A stretch of DNA of 64,000 nt from Idiomarina rhizosphaerae. GTDB lineage: Bacteria; Pseudomonadota; Gammaproteobacteria; Enterobacterales; Alteromonadaceae. The translations under genes and the position numbers were made by a program. Every line of letters starts with the position of its first letter. The first letter of the stretch is position 1. Positions 47,882 through 58,205 of the stretch are shown piece after piece. The notes beneath the pieces are model-generated. The model made no database searches, was not told where the DNA came from, and saw nothing but the letters and a program-made list of their open reading frames with translations. Where the stretch lies: NCBI RefSeq assembly GCF_024159085.1, contig NZ_JAMZDE010000008.1:1-64000 (forward strand), written 5' to 3'.

Positions 47882-48436
47882 GTGGAATCGGAATCCCATT
47901 GGTTATGGTTATTCAATACAGAAAGCGGCAAGCTTAGCGTTAAGCTAAGTGATACCGACGTATTTGATACGCCTTACAAACCGAGTCAGCTAGTCAATAT
48001 TCACTTTAATGAACAAATGATGGATATTGAAGACGCGACAAACTTCCAGAACGTTAGTGAAACATTAGAGGCTTACCCTGCCGATAAAATGCCTTGCGCA
48101 CCGCAAAATGCTGCTCTTAATGCAACTGCCTGGTGTCGCTTTGGTCGTCCTCAAATGCCACAAAGTTGGCATTTTCAAAAATCTGATATTAGTGAATGGC
48201 CGGTAGAGCGGCGTTTATGCGAATTGAACTCAGGTTTTGATCAGGGGCTGTTCTTAATTCTTGATACCGATGATGAATTTGCGACTTGCTTACTATTAAG
48301 TGAGGGCATGCAGCTTTCTGCGATTAAATCGCTGCGTCAGTACCATGTCATTAAGGTCACCTTAAACCGCTTGTTACCAGCAACAGTTGATTTAGCTTTG
48401 TCAGCTCAGTCTAACTGGGGACAACAACTGGCGTAA
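47882..48436 (+). CDS. zapC: Cell division protein ZapC
   Basis: 184 residues, GTG start at 47882. It resembles ZapC (E. coli YcbW), which binds and stabilises FtsZ filaments. WLWLFNTESGKLSVKL at the start and WPVERRLCELNSGFDQGLFL near residue 110 support this. The call rests on position after pyrD and before rlmL as well as on sequence. Confidence 0.85.
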   Translation: MESESHWLWLFNTESGKLSVKLSDTDVFDTPYKPSQLVNIHFNEQMMDIEDATNFQNVSETLEAYPADKMPCAPQNAALNATAWCRFGRPQMPQSWHFQKSDISEWPVERRLCELNSGFDQGLFLILDTDDEFATCLLLSEGMQLSAIKSLRQYHVIKVTLNRLLPATVDLALSAQSNWGQQLA

Positions 48437-48549
48437 TTGCTTTAAGTGTAAAGCTTAAGATTTAAGTGTATTTTCAGGCTTATTTGGGTAATTTACTCAA
48501 AGAAAGAGTGCTTAGCAGGAAGGTATTACTGAATTCTAGTTCCGGACGT

Positions 48550-48626
<77 letters not shown>

Positions 48627-48643
48627 TCCGATTGAGAGCGCAT

Positions 48644-48670
48644 AGTATAGTCATAATTCGTGCCGCGCAA
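48644..48670 (-). promoter_or_regulatory. Likely promoter of tRNA-fMet
   Basis: On the minus strand, TTGCGC (48670-48665) and TATACT (48649-48644) are 15 bp apart, with a GC-containing discriminator before the tRNA. The spacing is short, so this is tentative. Confidence 0.4.
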
Positions 48671-48828
48671 GCTTTATTTAAACCAACCGCATAGTATTTA
48701 TACAAATACGGTTTAACTGCTGTTTTATTAGCCATTCTCTTTGTAATTCCCTTATTTCAGCTGGAATTACAGACAGCCACTGAGCTCTCCGTTATAATTG
48801 TTCCCTTAATTTTTTAGGCGAAGTTTCT

Positions 48829-50943
48829 ATGTATCGTTTTTTTATTGCGTGCTCCAAAGGTCTTGAAGGGCTTTTGTTTGATGAGTTGCAAGAGTTCAAT
48901 TTAAGTCATGTTAAGCAAACCCTTGCGGGCTGCTATATTGAGGCCGATTTACAGCAGGCTTATACCGTGGCTATGTGGTCCAGGTTAGCAAGCCGTATGC
49001 TGCTTCAGCTCGGTGAAAAAGAGATAACCAGTCTGGATGATATAAAGCAGGCGCTGACTGAGTTTTCATGGAGTGATGTATTCGATGCCAAAAGAACCTT
49101 TGTTGTCGATTTTTCCGGTGGTAATGACGATATTCGTCATACCCAGTTTGGCGCGCAATTAGTAAAAGACTGCATTGTCGACAACTTCCGCGATAGCGGA
49201 TTTGAACGCCCCAGTATCGATAAGCAGGATCCCGACATTCGTATTGCCGTGCGAGTACATAAAGACAAGCTCACCTGGTCTTTAGACTTTACCGGTGATG
49301 GTATGCACAAAAGGGGATATCGCTTGCAGCAGGGCGAAGCACCGCTACGGGAGACCTTAGCTGCCGCCATATTGGTCCGCGCAGGCATCAAAAACGAATT
49401 GGAAAAAGACGAACCGGTTATTTTTGACCCATTTTGTGGCTCGGGTACCTTAGTCATTGAAGCCGCCATGATGGCAATGGATCACGCGCCAGGCTTGAGC
49501 CGCGCGCATTGGGGCTTTTTGTTTTGGCATGAACATTCGCCGCAATTATGGCACGACGTGCTAGAGCAGGCTGAGCAGCGCTTTAAAGAGGGTAAGAAAA
49601 ACTTTAAAGGTCAGTTGAAAGGCTCTGACAACAACCCGCACCTGGTGGCTAAAGCCAAAGATAACGCCAGGCGTGTGCTATTGCATGAAGTTATAGAGTT
49701 TGAAGTTGCGGATGCAACAAACTGCGAAGCACCGGCGGAAAGTGGCCTGTTAGTCTGTAATCCTCCTTACGGTGAACGTCTGGGTGAGGCCGTTGAAACT
49801 TTGCTGTTGTATCGTCGTTTTGGCCGTCAATTAAAAGACACTTTCCACAATTGGCATATAGCGGTACTGGCGGGAGACGAGCAGCTACTAAAACGCTTGA
49901 AACTGCGCAGCCATAAGAAATACCCGCTGTTAAACGGTGCAATTCCAGTTAATTTGGCACTTTACGACTTAACTAAAGAGCAACCTGACTTCGCAGAGAG
50001 TCAAGCTGATGACCTGGTTAACAGGGTTAAAAAGAATTACGCGAAATTAAGCAAGTGGGCAAATAAAGAAGGACTGGATTGCTGGCGTGTTTATGATGCC
50101 GACATTCCTGAGTACAACGCCGCTATCGATATTTACCAGGATTACGTGGTTGTACAGGAATACGCAGCTCCAAAAGACATTCCTGAAGGCGTTGCCAATG
50201 ACCGTTTGTGGTTCATGCTCGAGTCTTTGAGTTCAGCCTTACCGGTGTCAGAAGATAAAATTATTCTAAAACGCCGCCAGCGCCAAAGCGGTAAGCAGCA
50301 ATACGAAAAGCAATCGCAGGACAGCACGGTGTTAACGGTTAATGAATACGGCGCCAAGTTCGAGGTGAATTTAACTGATTACCTTGATACCGGCTTATTT
50401 ATGGACCACAGATTGGTACGTAAAGAGCTACTGGATAAATGCGAAGAATTGGATGTGCTGAATTTATTCGCCTATACCTGCACAGCCTCTGTTCAGGCTG
50501 CCAGAGCCGGAGCCGCACGAGTAGTTTCTGTTGATATGTCGAAAACTTACCTGAAGTGGGGCGAGCGTAACTTTGCCTTAAACCGCTTACGGGGCGACTA
50601 CCAGTTTATTCAGGCTGACTGCTTTAGCTGGATGCGGGAACAACGTGGCAAACAACTGTTCGACGTTATTTTCCTTGATCCGCCCACCTTTAGTAACTCA
50701 AAACGGATGAGCGGAACTCTGGACATACAGCGTGACCACGTTGGTTTGATAAAAACCGCCACGGGAATGTTGAAAGAGGATGGCGTGATTTTATTTTCTA
50801 ACAATAGAAAGAAATTCCGCATCGACACCGAAGGCCTGGATAAAGCCGGTCTTGAAGTAAATGATCAGACCCAGGCCTCAATACCCGAGGACTTCAAACG
50901 CCATAAAGGTATTCATCATTATTATATTATTTCACGGGCTTAA
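48829..50943 (+). CDS. rlmL: 23S rRNA (guanine-2445-N2)/(guanine-2069-N7) methyltransferase RlmKL
   Basis: 704 residues, a two-domain enzyme. It has an N-terminal THUMP domain, the RlmL methyltransferase with [15 protein letters not shown] and NPPYGERLG, and the RlmK methyltransferase with [13 protein letters not shown]. It makes m2G2445 and m7G2069 of 23S rRNA. Upstream of glutaredoxin-like and uup genes, close to the E. coli order. Confidence 0.97.
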   Translation: MYRFFIACSKGLEGLLFDELQEFNLSHVKQTLAGCYIEADLQQAYTVAMWSRLASRMLLQLGEKEITSLDDIKQALTEFSWSDVFDAKRTFVVDFSGGNDDIRHTQFGAQLVKDCIVDNFRDSGFERPSIDKQDPDIRIAVRVHKDKLTWSLDFTGDGMHKRGYRLQQGEAPLRETLAAAILVRAGIKNELEKDEPVIFDPFCGSGTLVIEAAMMAMDHAPGLSRAHWGFLFWHEHSPQLWHDVLEQAEQRFKEGKKNFKGQLKGSDNNPHLVAKAKDNARRVLLHEVIEFEVADATNCEAPAESGLLVCNPPYGERLGEAVETLLLYRRFGRQLKDTFHNWHIAVLAGDEQLLKRLKLRSHKKYPLLNGAIPVNLALYDLTKEQPDFAESQADDLVNRVKKNYAKLSKWANKEGLDCWRVYDADIPEYNAAIDIYQDYVVVQEYAAPKDIPEGVANDRLWFMLESLSSALPVSEDKIILKRRQRQSGKQQYEKQSQDSTVLTVNEYGAKFEVNLTDYLDTGLFMDHRLVRKELLDKCEELDVLNLFAYTCTASVQAARAGAARVVSVDMSKTYLKWGERNFALNRLRGDYQFIQADCFSWMREQRGKQLFDVIFLDPPTFSNSKRMSGTLDIQRDHVGLIKTATGMLKEDGVILFSNNRKKFRIDTEGLDKAGLEVNDQTQASIPEDFKRHKGIHHYYIISRA

Positions 50944-50946
50944 TTA

Positions 50947-51186
50947 ATGTCTGCGTTTTATTTGCTTACGAAACCAAACTGTCCGCTTTGTACTCAGGCT
51001 ATTCAGTTACTGCATTCGCTTGACCTGGAAGAGCCGGTTGAACTTGGAGTAGTTGACATTGCCGAACAGCAGGAGCTGCAAGAAGAGTATGGCTGGTTAG
51101 TACCAGTATTTATTCGGGGAAAAGACGACGCAGAGTTGCGTTGGCCTTTCGATGCTAATCAATTGCTGGAGTTTGTAGAGCAATGA
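50947..51186 (+). CDS. Glutaredoxin-like DUF836 protein
   Basis: 79 residues. It has a thioredoxin-like fold start LLTKPNCPLCTQAIQLL with the CPLC redox motif, and the cis-proline in WLVPVFIRG. It starts three bases after rlmL and overlaps uup by four bases (ATGA). The substrate is unknown. Confidence 0.88.
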   Translation: MSAFYLLTKPNCPLCTQAIQLLHSLDLEEPVELGVVDIAEQQELQEEYGWLVPVFIRGKDDAELRWPFDANQLLEFVEQ

Positions 51187-53129
51187 GTTTATTACGTGTA
51201 CAGGATGCACACCTGGCCTTTGGCGCTGATGCCATTTTAGACGGTGTTGATTTTACCATTGAAGCCGGTGAAAGAGTTTGCTTAGTCGGCCGCAACGGTG
51301 CGGGTAAGTCGACTTTCTTAAAAGCCATAGATAATGAAGTGGTTTTAGATTCAGGACAAATACAGTGGGTGGGTGATACTAAAGTCACTCGTTTGCCACA
51401 GGATCCGCCCAAGCAGTCCGAGCAGAGAGTATTTGACTACGTAGCAGAAGCTCTTGCTGAATCGGGCAAGGCGTTGGCTCGTTATCATGAATTGTCTGCA
51501 AGTCTTACCGACTCGCCCAGCAGCGCAACGCTTGACGAAATGGACAAACTGCAGAATCAACTGGATACCATTAACGGCTGGCAAGTGAATACCCGTATTG
51601 AGCAGGTTTTAACCCAGCTGCAATTACCCGCAGATGAAACCATGGCAGCACTTTCCGGCGGTTGGTTGCGTCGCGTGGCGCTTGCTCGAGCTCTGGTTGT
51701 TGATCCGGACATTTTACTGTTAGACGAACCGACCAACCACTTGGATATTGAAATGGTGCGTTGGTTAGAAGAGCAAGTCGTCAACTTTTCCGGCGCCGTG
51801 TTATTTATTAGTCACGACCGGGCATTTATCCGTCGTTTGGCCACACGAATTATTGATTTAGACCGCGGACATTTAACCAGTTACCCAGGCAGCTACGATA
51901 CCTACTTGCAGAAAAAGCAGGAAGCACTGGAAGTTGAAGCAAGCCATAACGCCGAATTCGATAAAAAGCTGGCAGCTGAAGAGACCTGGATACGCCAGGG
52001 CGTTAAAGCGCGTCGTACTCGTAACGAAGGGCGGGTACGCGCATTGCAGGATTTACGTAAGCAACGTCAGCAAAGACGCGAACTTCAGGGTAAGGCAAAT
52101 CTGGCAGTGAACGAGTCTTCACGTTCCGGTAAGAAAGTCTTTGAAGGCGAAAATATGGCTTTACGCTTCGGTGACAAGCCCATTATTAACGACCTGGATC
52201 TCTTGTTGATGCGTGGCGACAAAGTGGCCTTTGTCGGACCTAATGGTTGCGGTAAGAGTACGCTGATTAAAGTTATTCTCGGTATGCAGGAAGTGGACAG
52301 TGGTAAGGTTCAGCTAGGCACTAATCTGGAAGTCGCTTACTTTGATCAACACCGGGCGCAGCTGGACCCTGAACAAACCGTTATGGACAACGTTGGTGAC
52401 GGCAAGCAGGACATAGAGTTTCAGGGGCGTAGCCGCCATATTCTAAGCTATTTGCAGGACTTCCTGTTTTCACCAAAACAGTCACGAACCCCCGTTCGCG
52501 CGCTTTCCGGCGGTGAAAGGAACCGGGCGTTGTTAGCGAAAATACTGCTTAAACCCAGTAATATTCTGGTACTGGATGAACCAACCAACGATCTTGATAT
52601 TGAAACCTTAGAGTTGCTTGAACAAATTGTTGCGAATTATCAGGGCACGGTTCTATTGGTCAGTCACGACAGGGAATTTGTCGATAATACGGCGACCAGT
52701 GTGCTGTATTTTGAAGGTGAGGGTGTTATTACGGAAATTATTGGTGGTTTTACCGAGTTAAACCACTATTTAGCGGCAAAAGCTGAAAATTCATTTCATA
52801 GCAATGGAACCAAAGCGGCAGCTAAAGAGTCTGACAGCAACAAAAGTTCGCAAAATAAAGGAAAAACCGCAGACAAAGGTTCAGACAAACCGCGGAAGAA
52901 GTTATCCTATAAATTGCAACGCGAATTAGAGCAGTTACCCAAAGTTATTGCAGAAAAAGAAGCAAAACTTGAAGAATTACAACAGTTAATGAATGAACCG
53001 GGGTTCTTCGAACAGCCATTAGAAAAAACCGAACCAGTAATGACTCAAATTGCCGAAATTGAAGGGCAGTTGATGCAGGATCTGGAGCGCTGGGAAGAAC
53101 TGGAAAACTTATCAGAACAGAGTAGTTAG
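51183..53129 (+). CDS. uup: ABC-F ATPase Uup
   Basis: 648 residues. Two ABC ATPase domains: Walker A GRNGAGKST and GPNGCGKST; signatures LSGGWLRRVALARAL and LSGGERNRALLAK; Walker B/DEPTN at DEPTNHLDIE and DEPTNDLDIE. The inter-domain linker and a C-terminal coiled coil (about 565-640) mark Uup. ABC-F proteins act on ribosomes; Uup affects precise excision of transposons. There are no membrane segments. Confidence 0.96.
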   Translation: MSLLRVQDAHLAFGADAILDGVDFTIEAGERVCLVGRNGAGKSTFLKAIDNEVVLDSGQIQWVGDTKVTRLPQDPPKQSEQRVFDYVAEALAESGKALARYHELSASLTDSPSSATLDEMDKLQNQLDTINGWQVNTRIEQVLTQLQLPADETMAALSGGWLRRVALARALVVDPDILLLDEPTNHLDIEMVRWLEEQVVNFSGAVLFISHDRAFIRRLATRIIDLDRGHLTSYPGSYDTYLQKKQEALEVEASHNAEFDKKLAAEETWIRQGVKARRTRNEGRVRALQDLRKQRQQRRELQGKANLAVNESSRSGKKVFEGENMALRFGDKPIINDLDLLLMRGDKVAFVGPNGCGKSTLIKVILGMQEVDSGKVQLGTNLEVAYFDQHRAQLDPEQTVMDNVGDGKQDIEFQGRSRHILSYLQDFLFSPKQSRTPVRALSGGERNRALLAKILLKPSNILVLDEPTNDLDIETLELLEQIVANYQGTVLLVSHDREFVDNTATSVLYFEGEGVITEIIGGFTELNHYLAAKAENSFHSNGTKAAAKESDSNKSSQNKGKTADKGSDKPRKKLSYKLQRELEQLPKVIAEKEAKLEELQQLMNEPGFFEQPLEKTEPVMTQIAEIEGQLMQDLERWEELENLSEQSS

Positions 53130-53132
53130 TTA

Positions 53133-54878
53133 ATGAAATCATTTACGTTGAAGTCACTTACCATAGCAATTGTTTCAACAGTTTCTTTTGCATCTGCAGC
53201 AGACACTTATAACATTGAAACAATTGAAACTTTGAATAATTACCGAAGCAGTATCCCGCAAAGTATTAACGCGAGTGGGCAAATTGTTGGTGTTGCGCGT
53301 TTTCCCGAAAATGTCGAAATTGATTTCTCTAAAGTTCCCACTCGACTACTCACGCAGATAGGTTTTGACCCTGAAGATGGCGAAGAACTGACAATTGCTC
53401 AGTATCAGGCAATTGTAGAAAACCTGGGAAACTATGCAAATAGTAGCCTTCAGACTCAACGTATTGGATTGAACCAGGCCTTCATCTACAACGGAACCAG
53501 CAGCGCCGTTAACGCAGTGCCAGCAACTGCGGATCAACTCGCTAATAGCGTCGACAGCTTCTTATACTCAATTAATAATGCCAATACAGCCGTGGGTGTC
53601 ACTAGTGCACCGTTTGAGCTTATTGAACATGAATATACCAACTCTGAAGATGAAACTGAGACTGCAGAGTACTTTGTATCAGACTTTTTAAGTCGCGGAA
53701 TGTGGTACAACAACGGCATATCTAATGTGGTTGAACCACAAGCCCAGGATTACCTGGGTGGTGAAAGTGCTATTTTTGATATAAACGACAGCGGGCTCGC
53801 TGCCGGTTATGAAAGCGTTGCTTTAAGCCCTGCCGCAACGACTCGAATTGAAGAAAGCTGTGAAGATCCCGAAGTTGCCAGTGCATCACAACCTTTAGAA
53901 GTTTGTGTATGGGGCATCTGGAGAGGCCTGCAAAACGCCGATGCGTCGAATATAGCTGCCTTTACTAACAGCCGTTATCGCTATAGCCGTCCCCGTTCAG
54001 GTTACAATGCGGGCCGTTCTATCTATGACATTCGCGGAAAGTTATGGCAGTTTGATGCTAGTGGTGAGGTCATTGAAGAAGTTGAATTACCAACTTTGGT
54101 AGAAAGAAGAAGCGACGACGAAAATGACTTCTCGAGTTATGCTTACGCCGTTAATAACAACGATATCGCAGTAGGGCAAAGCTGGACTTATCACCCCGCT
54201 CGCGGCGCTATTCGTATGCCTGCAATTTTCCAGAATCAAGAGGCGCTGCCTGTCACTGAAGACCCTGTTTATTTGTGGGGAGCTGCAACAGACATCAATG
54301 ATTCGAATATTGCTGTCGGCCATTTGACCAAGCGTCCTGCAGGAACGTTGCGAAGCTACGGTTTCTATTATGATGTTGATGCGGGCGAGCTGACAATTCT
54401 TGACAGTTTCTTTAATGGCGCGTCGACCATCGTTCGCAGTATCAATGATAACGGAGAAATGGTGGGAACAGCAGAGGTTGACCCTACATTGTCTCAAGTT
54501 CGTGCCCGTGCTGGTTTTTACTATGATATGAGTGAGGAAGCACCGCAAATTATCAACCTGAACAATACCATTAGCTGTGACAGCGAATACAATATTGTTG
54601 ATGCCAATGATATTACCGAAAACGGTGAAATTATTGCTACGGCGCTTAAAACTGAAGAATATACAGATGAAGAAGGGGAAACCCAAACCCGTGAAATTCT
54701 GGTCAATATAAAGCTCGATCCTATTGAAGGCGAACTTAATAACTGTACTGACAACGAAGAACCGGTAGAGCGTCAGGGCGCTGCAGTTGGGCTTGGCTCG
54801 CTACTTGGATTTGGCACCTTAGGTTTGCTTATTACCGGAATAAGAAGAAGAGCCTTCCTTAAGACCAAAAAATCATAA
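53133..54878 (+). CDS. DUF3466 secreted protein with C-terminal sorting-like tail
   Basis: 581 residues, starting 3 bases after uup. A signal peptide (LTIAIVSTVSFASAAD) is followed by repeats of the HAF type (SINASGQIVGVA, DINDSGLAAGYES, VNNNDIAVGQSW, DINDSNIAVGHL, SINDNGEMVGTA). The tail has a small/Gly-rich segment, a hydrophobic helix and a basic cluster (GLGSLLGFGTLGLLITGIRRR), a shape like GlyGly-CTERM sorting signals. It is probably surface-associated. A terminator follows. Confidence 0.85.
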   Translation: MKSFTLKSLTIAIVSTVSFASAADTYNIETIETLNNYRSSIPQSINASGQIVGVARFPENVEIDFSKVPTRLLTQIGFDPEDGEELTIAQYQAIVENLGNYANSSLQTQRIGLNQAFIYNGTSSAVNAVPATADQLANSVDSFLYSINNANTAVGVTSAPFELIEHEYTNSEDETETAEYFVSDFLSRGMWYNNGISNVVEPQAQDYLGGESAIFDINDSGLAAGYESVALSPAATTRIEESCEDPEVASASQPLEVCVWGIWRGLQNADASNIAAFTNSRYRYSRPRSGYNAGRSIYDIRGKLWQFDASGEVIEEVELPTLVERRSDDENDFSSYAYAVNNNDIAVGQSWTYHPARGAIRMPAIFQNQEALPVTEDPVYLWGAATDINDSNIAVGHLTKRPAGTLRSYGFYYDVDAGELTILDSFFNGASTIVRSINDNGEMVGTAEVDPTLSQVRARAGFYYDMSEEAPQIINLNNTISCDSEYNIVDANDITENGEIIATALKTEEYTDEEGETQTREILVNIKLDPIEGELNNCTDNEEPVERQGAAVGLGSLLGFGTLGLLITGIRRRAFLKTKKS

Positions 54879-54892
54879 TAGGTCTTGAAATA

Positions 54893-54948
54893 AAAAGTAG
54901 CACAGTTTCAATCCGTTAAAAAAAGTCAATGGATACTGTGCTGCTTTT
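54893..54948 (+). terminator. Long hairpin terminator after the DUF3466 gene
   Basis: AAAAGTAGCACAGT (54893-54906) pairs with ACTGTGCTGCTTTT (54935-54948), with one G-T pair; an inner ATCC/GGAT stem lies in the loop. Confidence 0.75.
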
Positions 54949-55052
54949 ACAATTGAACTCTCACCAAATAAGTCTATCAATAGTAATGAGGCAGCAAAAA
55001 TGTCTCAACTCTCTAAATAATAATCTGTGAATAACAGGCGAGGGATAGATCT

Positions 55053-55229
55053 ATGAAAAGACAAAAGCGCGATCGCTTTGAAAGAGCACATACTCAAGGC
55101 TTTAAAGCTGGTTTGCATGGTCGCTCAAAAGACAACTGTCCTTATCAGACCCAGGATGATTTTCGTTCCCACTGGCTGGGAGGTTGGCGAGATGCAATGG
55201 AAGCCCGAAATACCGGCTTATTCCGCTGA
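55053..55229 (+). CDS. rmf: Ribosome modulation factor
   Basis: 58 residues. The product begins MKRQKRDRFERAHTQGFKAG and ends WRDAMEARNTGLFR, clearly Rmf. It binds the 30S platform in stationary phase and drives 100S ribosome dimers. A GAGGGA lies 10 bases before ATG 55053. Position before fabA matches E. coli rmf-fabA. A hairpin terminator follows. Confidence 0.96.
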   Translation: MKRQKRDRFERAHTQGFKAGLHGRSKDNCPYQTQDDFRSHWLGGWRDAMEARNTGLFR

Positions 55230-55253
55230 TTGTCAGAGATATTAAAGACTAAA

Positions 55254-55284
55254 AAAACGCCGATAGCGAAAGCATCGGCGTTTT
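55254..55284. terminator. Bidirectional terminator between rmf and fabA
   Basis: AAAACGCCGAT pairs with ATCGGCGTTTT around AGCGAAAGC. A and T flanks allow function for both convergent genes. Confidence 0.9.
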
Positions 55285-55304
55285 CTGCATTTAAAGAGGT
55301 ATTA

Positions 55305-55817
55305 TTAGAAAGTAGAAGTATCGGTGAACAAGCCAACTTTTAAGTCTTTGGCTGTGTAAATTTCGCGACCGTCCACTTCAACACGACCATTACCCACGCC
55401 CATAAATAGTTTACGTTTGATAACTCGTGTCATATCAATAAAGTAACTGACTTTTTTGTGTTCCGGCAGAATTTGCCCGGTGAACTTAACTTCACCAACA
55501 CCTAATGCACGACCGCGCCCCGGGCCACCAGACCACGCCAGGTGAAAGCCAAGCAGCTGCCACATAGCATCAAGACCCAAACAGCCAGGCATTACCGGGT
55601 CACCTTTAAAGTGACAATCAAAAAACCAAAGGTCAGGATTAATATCGAGCTCGGCATGAATAAAACCTTTCCCGGCCGATCCGCCGTCTTCGTTAATTTC
55701 AATGATGCGATCCATCATCAACATATTAGGTGCCGGCAACTTACTGTTACCAGGACCAAACATTTCCCCGCGACTGCAGGCGAGAAGTTCTTCACGAGTA
55801 AAGCTCGATTGATTCAT
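55305..55817 (-). CDS. fabA: 3-hydroxydecanoyl-ACP dehydratase/isomerase FabA
   Basis: 170 residues. FabA dehydrates 3-hydroxydecanoyl-ACP and isomerises to cis-3-decenoyl-ACP, the branch to unsaturated fatty acids. The active-site histidine is in [13 protein letters not shown] and the aspartate in [13 protein letters not shown]. It is preceded by a FabR-type operator at 55855-55880. Confidence 0.97.
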   Translation of the reverse strand: MNQSSFTREELLACSRGEMFGPGNSKLPAPNMLMMDRIIEINEDGGSAGKGFIHAELDINPDLWFFDCHFKGDPVMPGCLGLDAMWQLLGFHLAWSGGPGRGRALGVGEVKFTGQILPEHKKVSYFIDMTRVIKRKLFMGVGNGRVEVDGREIYTAKDLKVGLFTDTSTF

Positions 55818-55854
55818 AAATACCCTAATTAATTGTTCAAAAAGCTAGGCAGCA

Positions 55855-55880
55855 GTCTAGCGTACAACTGTACGCTAGAC
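55855..55880. promoter_or_regulatory. FabR-type operator upstream of fabA
   Basis: A perfect inverted repeat with 12-base arms (GTCTAGCGTACA at 55855-55866 and TGTACGCTAGAC at 55869-55880) around AC. The core AGCGTACA-N2-TGTACGCT matches the FabR site known for fabA and fabB. It is 38-63 bases upstream of the fabA ATG and likely overlaps the promoter. FabR senses the ratio of unsaturated to saturated acyl chains. No fabR gene lies in the window. Confidence 0.85.
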
Positions 55881-55899
55881 AAATCCGACAAGTGATTTC

Positions 55900-57816
55900 T
55901 CAACTAAAAAGTCTTTGCCAAAAACCCCGGGGTTGATCATTATCAGAACTATCAAGTGTTCGTTCCCGAACTTTCTGAAAGAGTTCTTTAACCGGCGTGT
56001 CCGTCAGTAACTCTAATGCTTCCTCAACGTGCTCTACCGTGTACACATGAAATTTACCGGCTTTAACCGCGTCAATGATATCGTCATTGAGGTTAAGCTG
56101 ATGTCTATTCGACTGAGGAATAATAACGCCTTGCTCGCCATTTAAGCCCCTGTGAGCACAAAGCGCATAATAACCTTCAATTTTTTCATTCACTGCACCA
56201 ATAGACTGAACGTTACCAAACTGATCTATCGCGCCAGTAATAGCCAGTGACTGCTTCAGCGGCTGCTCAGCCAGAGCTGAAATCAAGCAGCAAAGCTCGC
56301 CAAGTGATGCGCTGTCGCCATCTACCTCATAGTAAGACTGCTCAAATACTACGGTAGCTGATACTGATAACGGTTCATGGCGGGCAAATTGGTTGGCCAA
56401 ATAGGCGCTTAAAATCATAACCCCTTTAGTGTGAATATTACCGGAAAGGTCAGATTTACGTTCAATATCAATAATATCGCCATCACCATAGTGAATGGTC
56501 GCGGTAATTCGAGATGGCTCACCGAACTCACTGCCGCCCATAGTCACTACCGTCAGACCGTTCAACTGGCCAACTGCAGAGCCATGAGTGTCTATTCGAA
56601 CCTGCTGTTCGAGTATGCTGCGGCGACTCAGTTCAGCAAGATTACCTTCACGATCCCGTTGTTGCTGCAGCGCTAAATCGATTGCCGCTTTATCTATCTT
56701 CGCGTGTTGATTCTGCAGCGCACAGTCGTTGGCTTCGCGAAGCAGTTGCAGTAATTGTATTGTGTTTAACGTAAGTTCCTGCTGGTAATCCGTATATCGG
56801 GCACAAACTCGCAGTAAGGCAGAATAACCATCTGTGCTTAACGGCAGCACATCGGCTAGTTGCCACACATACTGTAAGTAATTGAAGTAGGGCGCCACCG
56901 GTTCATTCTGAGTTGCATAATGGCCATGAAAGTCCGCCAAAAACGGGAAGAAGTTATCAAAGTCTTCGTCATACTCGCGCAGCTGTGCGTATTCGTTACG
57001 TGAACCCAGTAAAATAATCTTGATATTAATGGGCACAGACTCGGGTCGATAAAAGAAAGCTGCACCGGAAGTCGGCGACTGACGCGGCCACTCAAATTCT
57101 CCACCTTCGATAACATCCTTCAGGCGCTTCCAGAGCGTGATGTTTTCAAGCAACTGCGCAACTTCAATAGCCAAAACGCCACCGTTTGCTTTATGCAAAA
57201 GGCCGGCCTCAATCAAATGCAGCTCTGAACTGACTGTTCCTTCAACCGATTGCACACCAATGTGACCAAAGAGACGTTCCTCGGTAACACGGTCGCAATA
57301 GTAGTAAGGGGCAGGGTGCTGATGTCCCACTAAAACAGAGGCCAGGCTCTCGCCCTGGATGTCCTCAGCTTTTTTATCCCGTATTTGTTGCATGTAGTCA
57401 CGCAGCTTGTGGGTATCAAACTGTTCAATAATGGTGTTGTAAGCTTCTTCGCGCTGATCTAACGGCCGCTGCAGAAAGCCCCAAATAGCTTTAATTGCAG
57501 CGTCGGCGGTTCCTGAAGGCAAATTGACACACAGAGGACGTAGAGGATCGGACGGATTCGCCAGATACAGCCAGTCATACCAATTAGTGAATTCCCAACG
57601 GCTATCAGTAAAGTAGGCATCGAGGATGTCCCTTTTTAAAAGACCACCAGGAAATAAAGCATAAATATTAGAGTATGTGCCATGTTGGCGTAACGCGTTA
57701 TCTAAGGCTGTAACAGCTCGTTTTTGTCCAACTAAGGCATCTTCTTTAAGTTCCGCAGGCAGCTCTTTGAGCCACTCGTCGGTTTGTGGCTGTAGCGCCA
57801 GGCAGTCTAATTTCAT
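55900..57816 (-). CDS. lonH: Lon-like protease LonH (YcbZ)
   Basis: 638 residues. The N-terminal two-thirds is a degenerate AAA-like domain of the YcbZ type, without a clear Walker A. The C-terminal Lon protease domain has the Ser-Lys dyad: serine in GDSASLGELC and lysine in NEKIEGYYALC. Neighbour fabA matches E. coli, where ycbZ is followed by matP. It starts at ATG 57816, with the island on the far side. Confidence 0.94.
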   Translation of the reverse strand: MKLDCLALQPQTDEWLKELPAELKEDALVGQKRAVTALDNALRQHGTYSNIYALFPGGLLKRDILDAYFTDSRWEFTNWYDWLYLANPSDPLRPLCVNLPSGTADAAIKAIWGFLQRPLDQREEAYNTIIEQFDTHKLRDYMQQIRDKKAEDIQGESLASVLVGHQHPAPYYYCDRVTEERLFGHIGVQSVEGTVSSELHLIEAGLLHKANGGVLAIEVAQLLENITLWKRLKDVIEGGEFEWPRQSPTSGAAFFYRPESVPINIKIILLGSRNEYAQLREYDEDFDNFFPFLADFHGHYATQNEPVAPYFNYLQYVWQLADVLPLSTDGYSALLRVCARYTDYQQELTLNTIQLLQLLREANDCALQNQHAKIDKAAIDLALQQQRDREGNLAELSRRSILEQQVRIDTHGSAVGQLNGLTVVTMGGSEFGEPSRITATIHYGDGDIIDIERKSDLSGNIHTKGVMILSAYLANQFARHEPLSVSATVVFEQSYYEVDGDSASLGELCCLISALAEQPLKQSLAITGAIDQFGNVQSIGAVNEKIEGYYALCAHRGLNGEQGVIIPQSNRHQLNLNDDIIDAVKAGKFHVYTVEHVEEALELLTDTPVKELFQKVRERTLDSSDNDQPRGFWQRLFS

Positions 57817-58205
57817 TAAATTGTTCTTCTCTTAACTAGCAATAAAGACATGATAACAGAAATGCTGAATTGAGAGAGTTTTGCTGTGGGAAATAACTGC
57901 GGCCTGAGGGATCTTTGTCATTTTGTTACTGGGGAGAAACTTTTGTTTGAAGCTGAATCTCGGTAATCAGCGACTATATTTTTTCTTAAATACTTAACGT
58001 TAAATATGAAAGAAATATCCTCGAAAATTTAGTAACTTAAGTTTTCAATATTCCCTTAAACTACGTTTAAATACTTGCACCTTCTTAGATAGCTAATTAC
58101 TGTAAACAAGATAAAGCCAAGCGAACGAAGAAGTCGTCGAATGAAGCAACTAATACAGAATGCAAAAATCTCATTTTCCTTAAGTGAATTAACGGGGAAG
58201 ATTGA
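57817..58205. other. A+T-rich intergenic stretch at the backbone/island boundary
   Basis: 389 bp between divergent lonH and the 58206 gene. No RNA gene, clear promoter or repeat is seen. A 22-codon frame (ATG 58141) overlaps the 58206 ATG by ATGA, without a strong ribosome site. Confidence 0.6.
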
